A stretch of DNA of 64,000 bases from Pseudomonas hygromyciniae (GTDB taxonomy: Bacteria > Pseudomonadota > Gammaproteobacteria > Pseudomonadales > Pseudomonadaceae), in NCBI RefSeq assembly GCF_016925675.1, contig NZ_CP070506.1, positions 1,300,501 to 1,364,500 on the forward strand. Reading direction: 5' to 3'. Of this stretch, positions 39,111 to 55,511 are shown piece by piece. The first letter of the stretch is position 1. Every line of letters begins with the position of its first letter. A program made the translations under genes and the position numbers. The notes below the pieces were generated by a model. The model worked only from the letters and a program-made list of their open reading frames with translations. It ran no database searches and was not told where the DNA came from.

Positions 39111-40431
39111 ATGAAACCAACTCTAACCGCCAAACTTCTGCAAACCCTCGCCCCGTGGCGCAACGCCTCGGCCTGGCATATCGCTTTCTCCGGCGGACTC
39201 GACTCCACGGTCCTGCTGCACCTTCTCGCCGATCTGGCAAAAAAACAGTCTCTGCCGCCCCTGCAGGCGATCCATGTTCACCATGGCCTCCAGGCTGCGG
39301 CTGACGCGTGGCCAGCTCATTGTCAGGCGGTCTGTGATGCCGCAGGTGTGTCGCTGCGAGTCATGTATGTGTGCGTGCAGCCGGGTGCAAGTCTTGAGCG
39401 GGCGGCCCGTGATGTGCGCTACCAGGCGTTCGCTGAGGCAATTGGCCCAGGGGAGCTGCTACTCACTGGCCAGCACCGTGACGATCAGGCCGAAACCCTG
39501 CTGTTCCGTCTGCTGCGGGGCGCTGGGGTGCGGGGGGCTGGCGGCGATGCCAGCGCAGCGTCCCTTGGGCGAGGGGCACTTGGCGCGGCCGCTGCTGGAC
39601 GTGTCGCGAGCCGAGTTGGAGGTCTATGCCCGCGGGCAGCAGTTGAGCTGGATTGAAGATCCTTCCAACAGCGATCCACGTTTCTCTCGCAATTATTTGC
39701 GGCATCAATTGTTCCCGCTGCTCACCGCGCGCTGGCCTCAGGCCGTGAATACCCTGGCGCGAACCGCTGGGCATCTGGCAGAGGCCCAAGGCTTGCTCGA
39801 TGAGCTGGCGCAATTGGATGTGCAGGCCGCCCAGCTGCCATCGGAATTTCCCTGGCTAACGCTGCCATCTTTGGTGCTTGCGCCGTTGCGTGATCTTTCC
39901 GACGCCCGGCAGCGTAATGCCCTGCGATACTGGCTGGCGCCGCTGACGCCGTTGCCCGACAGCGAGCACTGGATCGGCTGGAATACCCTGCGTGATGCCA
40001 AGGCGGACGCACAGCCGGTTTGGCGTCTGGCCGATGGCCAATTGCACCGTTGCAACGATCGCATCTGGTGGGTGGCTGCCGCTTGGTCGGAATTTTCCGA
40101 CACTCCGTTAAGCTGGTCACGCCCGCAAAACCCACTACAGTTACCTGGCAACGGCCAGCTGTATTTCAGCGGGCATGCCCCCGAAGGCCCTTTGAGCATC
40201 GGCTACCGCCAAGGCGGTGAAGTCATGGAAGTGCCAGGCCGTGGCCGGCGTGACCTCAAGCGTTTACTCAACGAAAGTGCGGTGCCGGGTTTTATCCGTG
40301 GCAGATTGCCGCTGCTGTACCAGGGCTCCCGCCTACTGGCCGTGGCCAACCTGGCAAGGGCCTCGATAGGGCAGGGGGATGACTGGCAATTACATTGGGC
40401 GCCACCAACCTGCGATCAAGGTTTGAGCTGA
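39111..40431 (+). CDS. tilS: tRNA(Ile)-lysidine synthetase TilS; frame interrupted at a G-run
   Basis: Modifies C34 of the AUA-reading isoleucine tRNA to lysidine. The PP-loop AFSGGLDSTVLLHLL and HVHHGLQ/TGQHRDDQAET motifs are in the first frame; the rest, including ARPLLDVSRAELEVYA and WIEDPSNSDPRFSRN, is in another. The frames meet at the six-G run 39532-39537. With five G the sequence reads RGAGVRGLAAMPAQRPLGEG and the protein is 439 residues, near the family norm. As this gene is normally essential, the extra base is probably an error in the sequence. Confidence 0.92.
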
Positions 40432-40683
40432 TAGCGCCTTTCCGGTAGACTACGCTCCCTTCTTGATACAACTTCTGTGGATTCTCCTGAAACACAGTCG
40501 TTGCCGATTACCAAGCAGTCTTTGCTGGGCGATTCCAAAAAATGTGTAGCGATCAACGTACCGGTGTTCCATTGCTGGTCTGTCACAACGCGGCGGTTTT
40601 TTTGAAAGGTGCACTGTGATTAATGCAGGTGATCGGGGGCTTCGGCCTTCCTTCGCTTTCCCCGGCGGCTCCGACCGCTTTAA

Positions 40684-43187
<2,504 letters not shown>

Positions 43188-43205
43188 GCCGCGTTTCTCC
43201 GGTAA

Positions 43206-44633
<1,428 letters not shown>

Positions 44634-44805
44634 GTAGTTGATGGTAAAAAGACAACGGATTGTGTCGGAAAACTCGCTGTAGAGTGAATTTGCGCACTAA
44701 TCTGATGCCTATCAAGCACAAGCCTGGTTCTTCCAGGCTTCGTGCTATCAGTTGCTTCAAAAGTTTTTGCATGGCTGTCTTTTTTCACTGGATACCCGAT
44801 ATTCG

Positions 44806-45084
44806 ATGCGCAGTCCCAATTGGTTGTTCCTCGTCTTGCTCTTGCTGCTGGCTGGCCTGCAGTACCGCCTTTGGGTGGGCAATGGCAGTCTGGCGCAGGT
44901 AACCGACCTGACCCAGCAAATTGCCGCGCAGCACGCCGAAAACGAGGTGTTGCTGGAGCGCAACCGTGTACTCGATGCCGAAGTGCTTGAGTTGAAAAAA
45001 GGCTTGGAGACCGTTGAAGAGCGGGCTCGTCATGAATTGGGCATGGTCAAGGAGGGCGAAACCCTCTACCAGTTGGCCCAATGA
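44806..45084 (+). CDS. ftsB: Cell division protein FtsB
   Basis: Small bitopic divisome protein that joins FtsL and FtsQ. The 92 residues have a short N-terminus, one membrane helix (residues 5-20, WLFLVLLLLLAGLQY) and a periplasmic coiled coil (residues 28-65), ending ERARHELGMVKEGETLYQL. The ATG at 44806 was chosen over 44752, which adds a non-conserved leader. It overlaps ispD by four bases. Confidence 0.94.
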   Translation: MRSPNWLFLVLLLLLAGLQYRLWVGNGSLAQVTDLTQQIAAQHAENEVLLERNRVLDAEVLELKKGLETVEERARHELGMVKEGETLYQLAQ

Positions 45085-45788
45085 ATTCCTGTATACCGGC
45101 CTTCTGGGCCGTGATTCCTGCTGCGGGCGTCGGTGTCCGTATGGCCGCAGACCGTCCCAAGCAATATTTGCAGTTGGGCGGGCGCACTATTCTTGAACAT
45201 AGCCTTGGCTGTTTTCTCGACCATCCGCAACTCAAGGGGTTGGTGGTCAGTCTGGCTGTGGATGATCCTTATTGGCCCAACCTGGCGTGTGCTGGCGACC
45301 CGCGTATTCAGCGCGCGGACGGTGGTTCGCAGCGTTCAGGCTCGGTACTCAATGCGTTGCTGCAACTCAATGCCTTGGGCGCCAGCGATGACGATTGGGT
45401 GCTGGTGCACGATGCTGCGCGGCCGAACCTGAGCCGCGAGGACCTCGACACGTTGTTGGCGGAGCTGGCGCACGACCCGGTGGGCGGCTTGCTGGCAGTG
45501 CCGGCCCGCGACACCCTCAAGCGTGTCGACAAGCACGGGCGGGTGGTGGAAACCATTGACCGTAGCCTGATTTGGCAAGCCTACACGCCGCAAATGTTTC
45601 GCCTGGGCGCCTTGCATCGTGCCTTGGCCGATAGCCTGGTGGCCGATGCGGTCATCACCGACGAAGCCTCGGCCATGGAATGGTCCGGTCAGGCGCCACG
45701 CCTGGTCGAAGGGCGCGCGGACAATATCAAGGTGACCCGGCCGGAGGATCTGGAGTGGCTTAGGTTGCGGTGGGCGAATCGCAGCTAG
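45081..45788 (+). CDS. ispD: 2-C-Methyl-D-erythritol 4-phosphate cytidylyltransferase
   Basis: Third step of the methylerythritol phosphate pathway. The 235 residues start with the nucleotide loop AVIPAAGVGVRMAADRPKQYL and contain VHDAARPN, the diagnostic block, and TDEASAMEW. The family usually reads GxGxRM; here GVGVRM. It is coupled to ftsB by an ATGA overlap. Confidence 0.96.
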   Translation: MNSCIPAFWAVIPAAGVGVRMAADRPKQYLQLGGRTILEHSLGCFLDHPQLKGLVVSLAVDDPYWPNLACAGDPRIQRADGGSQRSGSVLNALLQLNALGASDDDWVLVHDAARPNLSREDLDTLLAELAHDPVGGLLAVPARDTLKRVDKHGRVVETIDRSLIWQAYTPQMFRLGALHRALADSLVADAVITDEASAMEWSGQAPRLVEGRADNIKVTRPEDLEWLRLRWANRS

Positions 45789-45809
45789 TCAGTTACACCG
45801 AGTTGACTC

Positions 45810-45892
45810 TATCGCAGGCAAGCCAGCTCCCACACTTGACCGCATTCCAGCAGGTATATGCAGTCGAGTGTGGGAGCTGGCTTGCCTGCGAT
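45810..45892. repeat. REP palindrome, opposite arm order, between ispD and lysR
   Basis: Here the arms face the other way: atcgcaggcaagccagctcc at 45811 and ggagctggcttgcctgcgat ending 45892. They pair exactly over about 25 bases. It lies between convergent ispD and the LysR gene. Confidence 0.88.
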
Positions 45893-45915
45893 GAGGCCGG
45901 GCCTGACACTCCAGA

Positions 45916-46812
45916 TCACCCGCCATACTCCGGCCGCCCAGCCAACCCTTCCTTCAGGTAATCCACCAACTTGCGCACTTTGGGCGATAAATGCCGCTGC
46001 TGCGGATACAGCGCCCACACTGCGGTATTCGGTGGTTGATGGGCCTCAAGCAGTGAAACCAGCGCTCCGCTGTGCAAGTGCTCCAGCACGTAATAGTCCG
46101 GTAACTGACACAATCCCACCCCCTGCAACGCCGCATCCAACACCGCCTGCCCACTGTTGCAGCGCCAGTTTCCCTGCACCCTTTGGGAAAACTCGCGCCC
46201 ATCCTGGGCCAACTGCCAAATATCCGAGCTGCCGATCAGGCAGTTATGTCGGCTCAGTTCCGACAAGCTATGTGGGCGGCCATACCGCTCCAGGTAGGAC
46301 GGCGAGGCGCACAGATACATGCGCCGTGGCGCCAGACGGCTGGCGACCATCCGCGAGTCCTGCAGGCGACCCAGGCGAATCGCCAGATCCAGACCTTCAT
46401 GCACCAGGTCGAGGGGGCGGTTGCTCAGTTCGATATCCACCCGTAATTGCGGATACAGCCCCATGAAGCGCGTGACCAGGGGCACGATAAAACGTTCGCC
46501 ATAGGCCACGGCGCAGGTCATGCGCAACATGCCCTTGGGCTCGCTGGTCAGGTCGCCCACGGCGCGCAAGGCTTCTTCACGCCCGTCTTGCAGGCGCTGG
46601 CAATGCTGGAGGAAGGTCTGGCCGGCCTCGGTCAGTGTCACGCGCCGGGTACTGCGATAGAGCAAGCGGGTTTGCAGGCGCTCCTCCAGGCGTGCAACCT
46701 GACGGCTGATATGGGACGAGGACACGCCAAGCCGCTCGGCGGCGGCGGTGAACTGGCTGCATTCGGCCACGGCGACGAATTCATCGATGCCTTCCCAGCG
46801 GTTCTCCAGCAT
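45916..46812 (-). CDS. LysR-family regulator divergent from adhC (GfnR-like)
   Basis: The 298 residues have an N-terminal winged helix-turn-helix (FTAAAERLGVSSSHISRQVARLEERL, residues about 20-45) and a substrate-binding C-terminal domain. It diverges from adhC across 109 bases, and LysR regulators commonly control the divergent neighbour. From memory, the P. aeruginosa homologue at this place, GfnR, activates the glutathione-dependent formaldehyde genes; the same role is inferred here. Confidence 0.88.
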   Translation of the reverse strand: MLENRWEGIDEFVAVAECSQFTAAAERLGVSSSHISRQVARLEERLQTRLLYRSTRRVTLTEAGQTFLQHCQRLQDGREEALRAVGDLTSEPKGMLRMTCAVAYGERFIVPLVTRFMGLYPQLRVDIELSNRPLDLVHEGLDLAIRLGRLQDSRMVASRLAPRRMYLCASPSYLERYGRPHSLSELSRHNCLIGSSDIWQLAQDGREFSQRVQGNWRCNSGQAVLDAALQGVGLCQLPDYYVLEHLHSGALVSLLEAHQPPNTAVWALYPQQRHLSPKVRKLVDYLKEGLAGRPEYGG

Positions 46813-46829
46813 GCAGATTGTCCCTGTAT

Positions 46830-48034
<1,205 letters not shown>

Positions 48035-48042
48035 GGTCGGCC

Positions 48043-48888
48043 ATGAGTCTGGAAAACCTGTCGTGCCAGAAGAGCTTCGGCGGCTGGCACAAGCGTTACA
48101 AGCATCATTCCGATGTGCTGGACTGCGACATGACCTTCGCCGTCTACCTACCGCCCCAAGCGGAGCAGGGTGGCAAGCTGCCGGTGTTGTATTGGCTGTC
48201 GGGGCTGACCTGTACCGATGAGAACTTCATGCAGAAGGCCGGCGCGCAGCGCGTGGCGGCCGAACTGGGAATGATCATCGTGGCACCGGATACCAGTCCT
48301 CGTGGGCCGGGTGTACCGGGTGATCCGGATAATGCCTGGGACTTTGGGCTGGGGGCGGGCTTCTATCTCAATGCCACCCAGGAACCTTGGGCCCGGCATT
48401 ATCGGATGCATGACTATGTGGTGCAGGAATTGCCGGCGTTGGTGGAAGCGCATTTCCCGGCTTGCGACAAGCGCGGTATCAGCGGGCACTCCATGGGAGG
48501 CCACGGTGCGCTGGTGTGTGCCTTGCGCAATCCCGGGCGCTATCAGTCAGTGTCGGCGTTTTCGCCAATCAATAACCCGATGGATTGCCCTTGGGGGCAG
48601 AAGGCTTTTTCCCGTTACTTGGGAGAAGAGCGTTCGAAGTGGCGCGAATGGGACGCCTGCGTGCTGATCAGCGAAGCTTCGGAAAAACTGCCATTGCTGG
48701 TGGATCAGGGTGATCGCGACGACTTCCTGGCCTCCCAGCTCAAGCCCGAGGCCTTGCAGCAAGCTGCCAAGGCGGCCGGCCACCCGTTGGAGCTGCGCCT
48801 GCAACCGGGCTATGACCACAGCTACTTCTTTATCGCCAGCTTCATTGAGGACCACTTGCGTCATCATGGACGTGCTTTGCTCGGTTAA
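48043..48888 (+). CDS. fghA: S-formylglutathione hydrolase
   Basis: Esterase-D-family enzyme that splits S-formylglutathione into formate and glutathione, the step after AdhC. The 281 residues show the nucleophile in [28 protein letters not shown] and the catalytic His region [10 protein letters not shown]. It is the second gene of the adhC operon and ends before a terminator. Confidence 0.96.
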   Translation: MSLENLSCQKSFGGWHKRYKHHSDVLDCDMTFAVYLPPQAEQGGKLPVLYWLSGLTCTDENFMQKAGAQRVAAELGMIIVAPDTSPRGPGVPGDPDNAWDFGLGAGFYLNATQEPWARHYRMHDYVVQELPALVEAHFPACDKRGISGHSMGGHGALVCALRNPGRYQSVSAFSPINNPMDCPWGQKAFSRYLGEERSKWREWDACVLISEASEKLPLLVDQGDRDDFLASQLKPEALQQAAKAAGHPLELRLQPGYDHSYFFIASFIEDHLRHHGRALLG

Positions 48889-48912
48889 TGTCCGGCAAAA
48901 GTAGGTAGAATC

Positions 48913-48942
48913 ACGCCCTGAATTAAATCGGGGCGTTTTTTT
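48913..48942 (+). terminator. Intrinsic terminator directly before the ispF start codon
   Basis: ACGCCC pairs with GGGCGT around a 12-base loop and is followed by seven T, which end one base before the ispF ATG. It would end adhC-fghA transcription. TAGAAT at 48906-48911 is a possible -10 box whose transcript would start inside the hairpin and so escape it. Confidence 0.8.
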
Positions 48943-49416
48943 ATGCGTATTGGCCACGGCTATGATGTGCACCGTTTCGCCGAAGGCGACTTCATCACTC
49001 TGGGTGGCGTGCGCATTGCGCACCACCATGGGTTGCTGGCTCATTCCGACGGCGACGTTGTGCTGCATGCCTTGAGCGATGCCTTGCTCGGCGCAGCAGC
49101 GTTGGGGGATATCGGCAAACACTTTCCGGACACCGATCCCACTTTCAAGGGCGCGGACAGCCGCGTGCTGCTGCGGCACGTGGTCGGCCTGATCCATGGC
49201 AAGGGCTGGAAGGTCGGCAATGTCGATAACACCATCGTTGCCCAGGCGCCGAAAATGGCCCCACATATCGAATCGATGCGCGCCGTGATTGCCGCCGACC
49301 TGCAAATAGAACTGGATCAAGTCAACGTGAAAGCCACCACTACCGAAAAGCTCGGGTTTACCGGTCGTGAAGAGGGCATCGCCGTGCACTCCGTCGCCTT
49401 GTTGTTGCGCGCATGA
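48943..49416 (+). CDS. ispF: 2-C-Methyl-D-erythritol 2,4-cyclodiphosphate synthase
   Basis: Fifth step of the methylerythritol phosphate pathway. The 157 residues start [16 protein letters not shown], holding the zinc ligands Asp and His, and contain [18 protein letters not shown] and [11 protein letters not shown]. The start is fixed by the conserved N-terminus although the bases just upstream are a terminator T run; GGGG lies 10 bases before the ATG. It overlaps truD by four bases. Confidence 0.97.
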   Translation: MRIGHGYDVHRFAEGDFITLGGVRIAHHHGLLAHSDGDVVLHALSDALLGAAALGDIGKHFPDTDPTFKGADSRVLLRHVVGLIHGKGWKVGNVDNTIVAQAPKMAPHIESMRAVIAADLQIELDQVNVKATTTEKLGFTGREEGIAVHSVALLLRA

Positions 49417-50458
49417 ACGAACTGCAATTGTTGGGCCCGCGGGCCTATGGCGACGCACTGGGCAGTGCGGTGCTCAAGGCGACTGCCGAAGATTTCCAGG
49501 TGGATGAAGTGCTGGATATCCCGCTGACCGGCGAGGGTGAGCACCTGTGGATGTGGGTGGAAAAGCGCGGCCTGAACACTGAAGAGGCTGCGCGGCGGAT
49601 TGCCAAGGCGGCCAGTGTGCCGTTACGCACCGTCAGCTATGCCGGCCTCAAGGATCGCCAGGCGCTGACGCGCCAGTGGTTCAGCGTGCAACTGCCGGGC
49701 AAGGCCGATCCAGACCTGAGCGCGGCGCAAAACGACACCCTGAAGATTCTCAAGACCGCCCGCCACAAACGTAAATTGCAGCGTGGCGCGCATGCGGCCA
49801 ACGGTTTCACCCTGCGCCTGACCCAACTGGCTGGCGATCCGGCCGCTATCGACGCGCGTCTGCAATTGATCGCCAAGCACGGTATTCCCAACTATTTCGG
49901 CTCCCAACGTTTTGGCCATGACGGCGGCAACGTCGTCGATGCCCGCGACTGGGCGGCCCGCAAGGCTTTGCCGGAGCAACGCAATGTGCGTTCGCGCCTG
50001 CTGTCGACGGCGCGCAGCTTTGTGTTCAATAAAGTGCTGGCGGCGCGGGTTGCCGATGGTTCGTGGCAGCGGGCCCAGGTCGGTGACTTGCTGGCATTCA
50101 CCGATAGCCGCAGTTTTTTCCCGGCCGGGGAGGCGGAGTGCAGCGATCCACGCCTGGCGATCCTCGACCTGCATCCCACCGGCCCGCAATGGGGTGAAGG
50201 CGATTCGCCCGCCGCTGGCGCCACCCATGAACTGGAACAAGCGGTCGCTGCGAGCGAGGCGGACCTGTGCGATTGGCTGGCCAAAGCCGGCATGAGCCAG
50301 GAACGTCGCATTCTGCGACTGCCCATTGGCGGGTTGACGTGGCATTATCCCGAGACTGACATTCTGCAATTGGAATTCGTCCTGCCGGCCGGATGCTTCG
50401 CCACTGTCTTGGTGCGCGAGCTTGTTGATCTGGTGCCGGTGGGGCAGACGGACAGCCC

Positions 50459-50471
<13 letters not shown>
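49413..50471 (+). CDS. truD: tRNA pseudouridine(13) synthase TruD
   Basis: Makes pseudouridine 13 in tRNA(Glu). The 352 residues hold the catalytic Asp in [21 protein letters not shown], and the [14 protein letters not shown] block, all typical of TruD. It overlaps ispF by four bases and surE by thirteen. Confidence 0.96.
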
Positions 50472-51885
<1,414 letters not shown>

Positions 51886-52096
51886 TCATTTGTGACAGCG
51901 CACTGAATTCTATTGCTGGGTATGTGTCTTACAGCGGGGTTCATTGAGTCAACATCAAGTTGGGTAGTTATTAAACGAGATGAATTTTTCGTTTCTACCT
52001 TGTTGCCGGTTAAAGTCTGGCAGCCAGTTATACTTGCGACATATTTCAAGCCTGATACAGGCGTTCATGTTTCAGCCACCACAAAGGGAGCGGCGG

Positions 52097-52930
52097 GTGA
52101 GTCTCACAGTCATTGCGCAGCGTATGAGTAAAACGAGCTTTCAGCGACTGGTGATTGGCCTTGTCTTGAGTTCCTTGCTGGCTGCCTGCTCCAGCACGGG
52201 TAGCGGCGCGCGGGTTGTCGACCGCAATAGCGCGGCACCGCAACGGCCTACGGTGACCACCGGGCAATACGTGGTGCGCAAGGGCGATACGATGTTCTCG
52301 ATCGCCTTCCGTTATGGCTGGGACTACAAGGCGCTAGCAGCGCGTAACAATATTCCTGTGCCCTATACGATACATCCGGGGCAAACCATCCGCTTCGATG
52401 GACGCACCGGTTCGGCGCCCACGGCAGTTGTGACAAAATCCGGTTCCTCGGCCTCGTCTTCCAGCAAGACTACGGTCTTCACTCGGCCTGCAGGCACCGT
52501 TGCGGCTAAGCCTGCGAGCAAGCCGGCCCCCGCGCCGTTGCCACCTGCGGGACCGGCGCCGACCGGTTGGGGATGGCCTTCAAATGGCATTCTTATTGGA
52601 AAATTCTCTTCAAACGGTAGTTTGAATAAAGGCATTGATATCGCCGGGGATTTGGGACAGCCTGTTTTAGCTGCGTCTGATGGGACCGTTGTATACGCCG
52701 GGAGTGGTTTACGGGGCTACGGCGAATTGGTCATCATCAAACACAGCGATACCTACGTCAGTGCCTACGGTCATAACCGCAGGTTGTTGGTTCGGGAGGG
52801 GCAGCAGGTCAAAGTCGGACAGACAATTGCCGAAATGGGGTCGACTGGTACAGACCGGGTGAAACTGCACTTTGAGATTCGCCGCCAAGGTAAACCTGTA
52901 GATCCACTGCAATTCCTACCCCGGCGTTGA
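52097..52930 (+). CDS. nlpD: LysM/M23 lipoprotein NlpD, amidase activator
   Basis: Outer-membrane lipoprotein of 277 residues that activates a cell-wall amidase at division. A signal peptide ends in the lipobox LLAAC. A LysM domain (VVRKGDTMFSIAFRYGWDYKAL) binds peptidoglycan, a Ala/Pro-rich linker follows, then an M23 domain. The M23 metal motif HxGxD is replaced by NKGID, so it should be catalytically dead, as in E. coli NlpD. The GTG at 52097 has GGGAG upstream and gives the usual VSLTVIAQRM start; in-frame ATGs at 52067 and 51980 lack a better site. The rpoS promoter probably lies within this gene, as in related bacteria. Confidence 0.92.
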   Translation: MSLTVIAQRMSKTSFQRLVIGLVLSSLLAACSSTGSGARVVDRNSAAPQRPTVTTGQYVVRKGDTMFSIAFRYGWDYKALAARNNIPVPYTIHPGQTIRFDGRTGSAPTAVVTKSGSSASSSSKTTVFTRPAGTVAAKPASKPAPAPLPPAGPAPTGWGWPSNGILIGKFSSNGSLNKGIDIAGDLGQPVLAASDGTVVYAGSGLRGYGELVIIKHSDTYVSAYGHNRRLLVREGQQVKVGQTIAEMGSTGTDRVKLHFEIRRQGKPVDPLQFLPRR

Positions 52931-52939
52931 TGTGTTGTC

Positions 52940-52970
52940 AGCCTGTTCCCTCACGTAGAAGGAACAGGCT
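52940..52970 (+). promoter_or_regulatory. Perfect hairpin in the nlpD-rpoS gap
   Basis: AGCCTGTTCC and GGAACAGGCT pair exactly around an 11-base loop, 66 bases upstream of the rpoS ATG. No T run follows, so it may be a stop for nlpD mRNA or a folded element of the rpoS leader. Confidence 0.6.
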
Positions 52971-53035
52971 CCAGCGTTGCCAAGGATAAAGGCGTCGCTT
53001 GAGCTTGAGGTCGAACTCACCAAAGGACTATAACA

Positions 53036-54040
53036 ATGGCTCTCAGTAAAGAAGCGCCGGAGTTTGACATCGACGATGAGGTTCTCCTTATGGAGACCGG
53101 CATCGGTACGGAATCGATGTCGAATGAGGGACCCGCTGTACCTTCAGTTCGTACCAAGTCCAAAAACTCCACAGCGTTAAAACAGCATAAGTATATTGAT
53201 TACACCCGGGCGCTCGATGCTACCCAGTTGTACCTCAATGAAATCGGCTTTTCCCCCTTGCTCACTCCCGAAGAAGAAGTCCATTTTGCGCGACTGTCGC
53301 AAAAGGGCGATCCGGCTGGGCGCAAGCGCATGATTGAAAGCAACTTGCGCCTGGTGGTGAAAATCGCCCGACGCTATGTCAATCGTGGGCTGTCGCTGTT
53401 GGACCTGATCGAAGAGGGCAACCTCGGCTTGATCCGGGCAGTAGAGAAGTTCGACCCCGAGCGGGGTTTTCGCTTCTCGACCTACGCTACGTGGTGGATT
53501 CGCCAGACCATTGAGCGCGCAATCATGAATCAGACCCGGACCATCCGGTTGCCGATTCATGTCGTCAAGGAGCTGAACGTGTACCTGCGGGCGGCACGTG
53601 AGCTCACCCAGAAACTTGATCATGAACCTTCGCCTGAAGAGATCGCCAACCTGCTGGAAAAACCAGTGGGAGAGGTCAAGCGCATGCTGGGTCTTAATGA
53701 GCGTGTGTCTTCGGTCGATGTCTCGCTGGGTCCGGACTCGGATAAAACCCTGCTGGACACCCTTACGGATGACCGACCAACGGATCCGTGTGAGCTGTTG
53801 CAGGACGATGACTTGTCACAAAGCATCGACCAATGGCTTTCAGAACTGACGGACAAGCAGCGAGAGGTGGTGATTCGCCGCTTCGGCCTGCGTGGCCATG
53901 AAAGCAGCACCCTGGAAGATGTTGGCCTGGAGATTGGCTTGACCCGTGAGCGGGTGCGGCAGATCCAGGTGGAGGGTCTCAAGCGCTTGCGGGAGATCCT
54001 GGAGAAGAATGGTCTGTCGAGCGAGTCGTTGTTTCAATAA
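53036..54040 (+). CDS. rpoS: RNA polymerase sigma factor RpoS
   Basis: Stationary-phase and general-stress sigma factor. The 334 residues have the poorly conserved N-terminus, then region 1.2 ([20 protein letters not shown]), region 2 ([28 protein letters not shown] and [19 protein letters not shown]) and region 4.2 ([26 protein letters not shown]). AAAGGA precedes the ATG. The position after nlpD is diagnostic. Confidence 0.99.
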   Translation: MALSKEAPEFDIDDEVLLMETGIGTESMSNEGPAVPSVRTKSKNSTALKQHKYIDYTRALDATQLYLNEIGFSPLLTPEEEVHFARLSQKGDPAGRKRMIESNLRLVVKIARRYVNRGLSLLDLIEEGNLGLIRAVEKFDPERGFRFSTYATWWIRQTIERAIMNQTRTIRLPIHVVKELNVYLRAARELTQKLDHEPSPEEIANLLEKPVGEVKRMLGLNERVSSVDVSLGPDSDKTLLDTLTDDRPTDPCELLQDDDLSQSIDQWLSELTDKQREVVIRRFGLRGHESSTLEDVGLEIGLTRERVRQIQVEGLKRLREILEKNGLSSESLFQ

Positions 54041-54056
54041 CGACGCTTGACCCAAT

Positions 54057-54146
54057 GTGGGAGCGGGCTTGCTCGCGAATGCGGAGTATCAGTCGACAGA
54101 TGTACCGACTGATCCATCGCAGTCGCGGGCAAGCCCGCTCCCACAT
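54057..54146. repeat. REP palindrome after rpoS
   Basis: Arms gtgggagcgggcttgctcgc and gcgggcaagcccgctcccac, with an inner stem gtatcagtcg/cgactgat. A run of seven T follows the right arm, so it might also stop rpoS transcription. Confidence 0.88.
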
Positions 54147-54184
54147 TTTTTTGTGCTCGGCCATGCCGACTAAATGGCAGGCAT

Positions 54185-54217
54185 AAAAAAACCCCGCTTT
54201 TAAGGGCGGGGTTCTTT
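54185..54217. terminator. Bidirectional intrinsic terminator between rpoS and the second cold-shock gene
   Basis: AAAAAACCCCGC ttttaa GGGCGGGGTTCTTT has a GC stem with A's on the left and T's on the right, so it works for both convergent genes. It lies 18 bases past the cold-shock stop. Confidence 0.85.
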
Positions 54218-54235
54218 CGACTGAGTCAGTACAAG

Positions 54236-54445
54236 TTAGATAACTTGAACTTCTTCAGCTTGCATGCCTTTCTGACCGCGGGTAGCGATGAAAGAAACCT
54301 GTTGGCCTTCTTTCAGGCTTTTGAAGCCGTCGGATTGGATAGCTTTGAAGTGAACGAACAGGTCGTCACCGGATTGTGGAGTGATGAAGCCGAAGCCTTT
54401 TTCATCGTTGAACCACTTAACGGTACCAGTTTGGCGATTAGACAT
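54236..54445 (-). CDS. Cold-shock domain protein (CspA/CapB-like)
   Basis: 69 residues with RNP1 KGFGFI and RNP2 DLFVHF, and closer to the consensus than the copy at 1779. AAGGAGATA precedes the start, an excellent Shine-Dalgarno site. The long leader upstream and the terminator downstream suggest a highly expressed single-gene transcript. Confidence 0.95.
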   Translation of the reverse strand: MSNRQTGTVKWFNDEKGFGFITPQSGDDLFVHFKAIQSDGFKSLKEGQQVSFIATRGQKGMQAEEVQVI

Positions 54446-54767
54446 GGTGTATCTCCTTGGACAAAGTTAACTGCGACTCAGGAAAAGCCCTGGCCGAGAC
54501 TGAGTGCAAAGAGCAGGAAAAATTCTTGGAGATGGTTGGATCGAAATTCAACATATCGTGTAGAGATTCTCAGTGACACAAGCAGCACAGTGGCGCCACC
54601 TTAACCCTTTTTCCGGAACGTGCCAATGGTATTTCCGAAGGTTTCTCTATTTTCGTGACTGGCGGTGCCTTTTACAGGCCTGCGGCCCTGTAATTCGGGG
54701 GCAGGGCTCGCCCCTTGCGGGTGACAGTGATCCGGCGCAACTTAATCAAGAAAAACCCCCGCGTCCT
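54446..54767 (-). promoter_or_regulatory. Leader and upstream region of the second cold-shock gene
   Basis: No gene is supported in this 392-base gap (54446-54837). Reading left, TTGTGT near 54573 and GATATG about 18 bases on are a weak promoter candidate, which would leave a leader near 100 bases. Long untranslated leaders that refold in the cold are common for cspA-type genes; that is inference here. The rest of the gap, towards dcd, carries that gene's promoter. Confidence 0.4.
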
Positions 54768-54796
54768 TTGAACCGCGAGGCCAGCCCCGGTAAGAT
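54768..54796 (+). promoter_or_regulatory. Likely sigma-70 promoter of dcd
   Basis: TTGAAC (54768-54773), 17 bases, TAAGAT (54791-54796) is a close match. It would start transcription near 54803, about 35 bases before the dcd ATG. Confidence 0.6.
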
Positions 54797-54837
54797 GCCC
54801 AACAGAATTTTCCACCTCGCTATTCAGGACACCCGCC

Positions 54838-55404
54838 ATGAGCATCAAATCGGACAAGTGGATTCGCCGCATGGCGCAAGAGCACGGCATGATCGAACCC
54901 TTCGTCGAGCGCCAGATGCGCGGTGAGGGCACCGAACGCCTGATTTCGTTCGGGGTTTCCAGCTACGGCTACGATGTGCGTTGCGCCGATGAGTTCAAGG
55001 TGTTCACCAACATCAACTCGGCCACCGTCGATCCGAAAAACTTCGATGAAAAGAGCTTTGTCGATGTGAAGAGCGATGTGTGCATCATCCCGCCTAACTC
55101 CTTCGCCCTGGCGCGCACTGTCGAGTTTTTCCGTATCCCGCGTAATGTCCTGACCATCTGCCTGGGCAAGAGCACCTACGCGCGCTGCGGCATCATCGTC
55201 AACGTGACGCCGCTTGAGCCGGAATGGGAAGGCCACGTGACCCTGGAGTTCTCCAACACCACCACCTTGCCCGCGAAGATCTACGCCAACGAAGGCGTAG
55301 CGCAGATGTTGTTCTTCGAATCCGACGAAGAGTGCGAAGTGTCCTATAAGGACCGTGGCGGCAAGTACCAGGGCCAGCGCGGCGTCACTCTGCCACGCAC
55401 CTGA
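54838..55404 (+). CDS. dcd: dCTP deaminase
   Basis: Deaminates dCTP to dUTP for thymidylate supply. The 188 residues contain [29 protein letters not shown], the catalytic-Glu region [23 protein letters not shown] and [20 protein letters not shown], the trimer active-site segments. AGGACA precedes the ATG. A small proline-rich gene follows. Confidence 0.97.
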   Translation: MSIKSDKWIRRMAQEHGMIEPFVERQMRGEGTERLISFGVSSYGYDVRCADEFKVFTNINSATVDPKNFDEKSFVDVKSDVCIIPPNSFALARTVEFFRIPRNVLTICLGKSTYARCGIIVNVTPLEPEWEGHVTLEFSNTTTLPAKIYANEGVAQMLFFESDEECEVSYKDRGGKYQGQRGVTLPRT

Positions 55405-55511
55405 TAGAAACGTCTTACAGAGCAAGGGAATTTGTCAGCGGGCAGGCACTCTATTGGGTGTACTGCCTCGGCGCGTGCACAGCGCGCCGAGCCACGCTTG
55501 AGGAGTACCCT

